DNA from: Bacteroides intestinalis DSM 17393
GTDB taxonomy: Bacteria > Bacteroidota > Bacteroidia > Bacteroidales > Bacteroidaceae
Length of the DNA stretch: 64,000 bases
Direction of reading: 5' to 3'
NCBI RefSeq assembly: GCF_000172175.1
Contig: NZ_ABJL02000008.1
Span: forward strand, 3,100,001-3,164,000
Below, piece by piece: positions 61,958 to 64,000 of this stretch. The translations under genes and the position numbers were made by a program. Every line of letters starts with the position of its first letter. The stretch's first letter is position 1. A model generated the notes under the pieces. That model saw only the letters and a program-made list of their open reading frames with translations, did not search any database and was not told where the DNA came from.

Positions 61958-64000
61958 TTAGTTTTCCATTTCAAATATTAGTTCTCCACCCTTCATCAAG
62001 TCGAAATGAGAGAATCTCGGTTCCGCCAAATCTTCACCATTCAACTTCATGGAGCGAATATACTTATTTTCCACACTATTATTCTTCGCTTGGATTACAA
62101 AATCTTTCCCATTACTCAAATGAATAGTCACTTTATCGAATATCGGACGACCAATTTCATAAACCGGACGGCCCGGACAGAACGAATAGAATCCCATAGC
62201 ACTCAATGCATACCAAGCAGACATTTGTCCAACATCCTCGTTTCCGGAAAGCCCGTTAGGATCATTATGGTAGAGTGTACGAAGAATATGGTCTACTAAA
62301 GCCTGTGTCTTGCGAGGTGCACCGGCATAATTATAAAGGTATGGAATATGATGACTTGGCTCATTGCCATGTGCATACTGGCCAATCATTCCGGTAACAT
62401 CGGCAGCGGCATTCGGATCACCCGTCAGTTCGGAACTTGTAGTAAACAACGTATCCAGATGTGCTTCGAAATATTTCTGTCCTCCAACCAGTTCCATCAG
62501 TCCTTCTACGTCCTGCGGCACAAACCATGCCCATTGCCATGCATTTCCCTCTACGTAATTACTGGGACGCTGCACGGATACCGGATCAAAAGGAGTAATC
62601 CAACTGCCATCACTCAGACGTCCCCGCATCAGTTTAGTTTCCGGATCGAAATAGTTCCGATAGTTCCTGGAAAGCTCCATATATTTATCATAAAGGTCTT
62701 TACGGTTATGCTCCTTCATCATCTGGGCTATCAACCAGTCATTATAAGCAAATTCCAGTCCTTGTGAAACAGAACCACCTACCTTATCGCAAGGAATATA
62801 TCCCAGTTCATTCTTATATTTAATGGATACAGGCATCAGTTTCCCATTCAGAATCTGGCGTTCCATCATCGGCGTAACACCCGTAGTATCATATACCGAT
62901 GAACGTATGCACGCTTCCAGTGCCTTCTTTACATCAAAATCGCATTGTTTCTTCATCATAGCATCAGCAATGACAGAAACGGCATGGTAACCGATCATAG
63001 TACCGGTTTCATTAGAAGCCAGTTCCCATTTAGGCAAGATGCCACCTTCATCATACTTACGAAGCAGGGAACGAATGAAAGCCTGATTCTGCTCCGGTGT
63101 AACAATGGTATAGAGAGGATGAGCTGCACGGAAAGTATCCCAAAGAGAGAACACCGTATAATTTGTATAAGAAGCATCCTGCTTAATCTCATGTCCCATT
63201 GTACGGTAACGTCCGTCTACATCGGATGCCAGGCTCGGCTGTATGAATGCATGATACAGTGAAGTGTAAAATACAGTACGGCTATCATTATCTGAAGTTT
63301 CGATATCAATCTTTCCAAGGGCTTCATTCCAGACAGTATTTGCCTGTTTCATGACACCTTCAAAGTCCCAATTGGGGATTTCAGCCTCTACATTCAATCT
63401 AGCACCCTCTTCGTCCACACTTGAGATACCTACCTTTGCCAATACGCGTCCGTCAGCAGGGAGATTTCTAAAACTCATCACTGCCTTAGCGGTATTGACT
63501 GTTACCGATGTACTATCCGATTGATACTCAGTTCCCGAATACAATTTATAATCAAACGGACTGGAAAACACTGCATAGAAATATACATAGTGATGCTTAG
63601 CCCAGCCAACAGTATATTTCATTCCTGCTATGGTAGAATCATTTACCACACGAATCTGAGTAACAGGATGCTGATGACCATGAATGGTAGGTTCCATATC
63701 CACAATCAGACGAGCATCACTTGCCTTAGGGTAAGTATACCGATGCAGGCCTGCACGCAAAGTAGCGGTCAGTTCCACATTGATAGAATCATCCTGCAAC
63801 AGTACTTGATAATATCCCGGCCGGGCACTCTCTTGTTCATGCGAGAAACGAGAACGATAGCCTTCATCCGGGTTTTCTGCTGTCCCGGCAATCAAAGGTT
63901 TCTCACCGACTACAGGCATAAAGAGTATATCGCCATAATCTCCAATACCCGTTCCACTAAGATGGGTATGGGTAAAGCCCATGATAGAAGTATCGTCGTA
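61958..64000 (-). CDS. GH92 alpha-mannosidase (partial, 5' end beyond window)
   Basis: The C-terminal 680 residues of a GH92 exo-alpha-mannosidase. The frame is open through the window edge (YDDTSIMGFTHTHLSGTG), so the N-terminus lies outside. Family signatures: SLASDVDGRYRTMGHEI, SLWDTFRAAHPLYTIVT, HGNEPSHHIPYLYNYAGAP and NEDVGQMSAWYALSAMGFYS, including the conserved acidic residues of the calcium-dependent active site. It acts on alpha-mannosides such as host N-glycans or yeast mannan, and is followed by the GH3 gene. Confidence 0.92.
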   Translation of the reverse strand, partial: YDDTSIMGFTHTHLSGTGIGDYGDILFMPVVGEKPLIAGTAENPDEGYRSRFSHEQESARPGYYQVLLQDDSINVELTATLRAGLHRYTYPKASDARLIVDMEPTIHGHQHPVTQIRVVNDSTIAGMKYTVGWAKHHYVYFYAVFSSPFDYKLYSGTEYQSDSTSVTVNTAKAVMSFRNLPADGRVLAKVGISSVDEEGARLNVEAEIPNWDFEGVMKQANTVWNEALGKIDIETSDNDSRTVFYTSLYHAFIQPSLASDVDGRYRTMGHEIKQDASYTNYTVFSLWDTFRAAHPLYTIVTPEQNQAFIRSLLRKYDEGGILPKWELASNETGTMIGYHAVSVIADAMMKKQCDFDVKKALEACIRSSVYDTTGVTPMMERQILNGKLMPVSIKYKNELGYIPCDKVGGSVSQGLEFAYNDWLIAQMMKEHNRKDLYDKYMELSRNYRNYFDPETKLMRGRLSDGSWITPFDPVSVQRPSNYVEGNAWQWAWFVPQDVEGLMELVGGQKYFEAHLDTLFTTSSELTGDPNAAADVTGMIGQYAHGNEPSHHIPYLYNYAGAPRKTQALVDHILRTLYHNDPNGLSGNEDVGQMSAWYALSAMGFYSFCPGRPVYEIGRPIFDKVTIHLSNGKDFVIQAKNNSVENKYIRSMKLNGEDLAEPRFSHFDLMKGGELIFEMEN

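Overview
The window looks like a chromosome segment of a gut Bacteroides species. The evidence is the Bacteroides-type conjugation genes (a traA-traG block, mobABC, RteC and TopB homologues), Mfa/FimA-type fimbrillin lipoproteins, promoters of the form TTTG-N19/20-TAnnTTTG, and GH3/GH92 glycosidases. The first ~45 kb is part of an integrative conjugative element (ICE) with cargo. The last ~14 kb is ordinary chromosome with degraded mobile DNA between.

Layout. (1) 1-7769, minus strand: the tra operon (ParA-like TraA, DUF3408, TraD, TraE, TraF, TraG, start of a DUF3876 gene). traG is split at its Walker B motif by a group II intron with its own reverse transcriptase/maturase/HNH protein. (2) 7770-12274: an intergenic region with a promoter, inverted repeats and a probable oriT, then mobA-mobB-mobC. 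(3) 12331-19212, minus: a diversity-generating retroelement (DGR) in the canonical order MutS-I-like accessory, avd, template repeat (TR), reverse transcriptase. It runs on through overlapping genes into a GNAT protein, an IbrA-like PAPS-reductase-family protein and an IbrB-like ParB protein, followed by a small ORF, an AraC regulator and an RteC-like protein. (4) 19326-25703, minus: a type V pilus (fimbrillin) operon whose last gene encodes an 885-aa lipoprotein adhesin ending in the variable repeat (VR). (5) 25780-26972: an invertible segment bounded by near-perfect 26-bp inverted repeats, holding an AraC regulator gene and a consensus promoter, beside a tyrosine recombinase (27035-28237). 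As assembled, the promoter points away from the pilus operon (OFF). (6) 28935-38611, plus: DUF3945, topB, DUF1896 and a 1908-aa methylase/helicase protein. (7) 38612-43959: a terminator, a 41-nt palindrome, a candidate small RNA, and an AT-rich four-gene operon (metallophosphoesterase-STAND ATPase, DUF6088, DUF3800, probable BECR-fold nuclease) that looks like a defence island. (8) 44214-47466: ICE-type HTH genes cut by an IS21 element without target duplication. (9) 47467-64000: a zinc-ribbon/Vsr-like pseudogene and a HipA fragment, then MATE, 7-alpha-HSDH-like, RsgA, methyltransferase, HU-like, EamA, RteC, DUF1062, acetyltransferase and GH3/GH92 genes.

The outstanding system is a pilus with several layers of variation: ON/OFF by promoter inversion, DGR diversification of its putative tip adhesin, and a downstream IbrA-like gene with a G8 tract in its PP-loop motif that puts it out of frame. 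The DGR reverse transcriptase also reads as frameshifted by one base in a short A tract. TR and VR differ mainly at template adenines but also at other bases and by one codon. The DGR may therefore be switched off, decayed, or subject to frameshifting, unless these are sequence errors.
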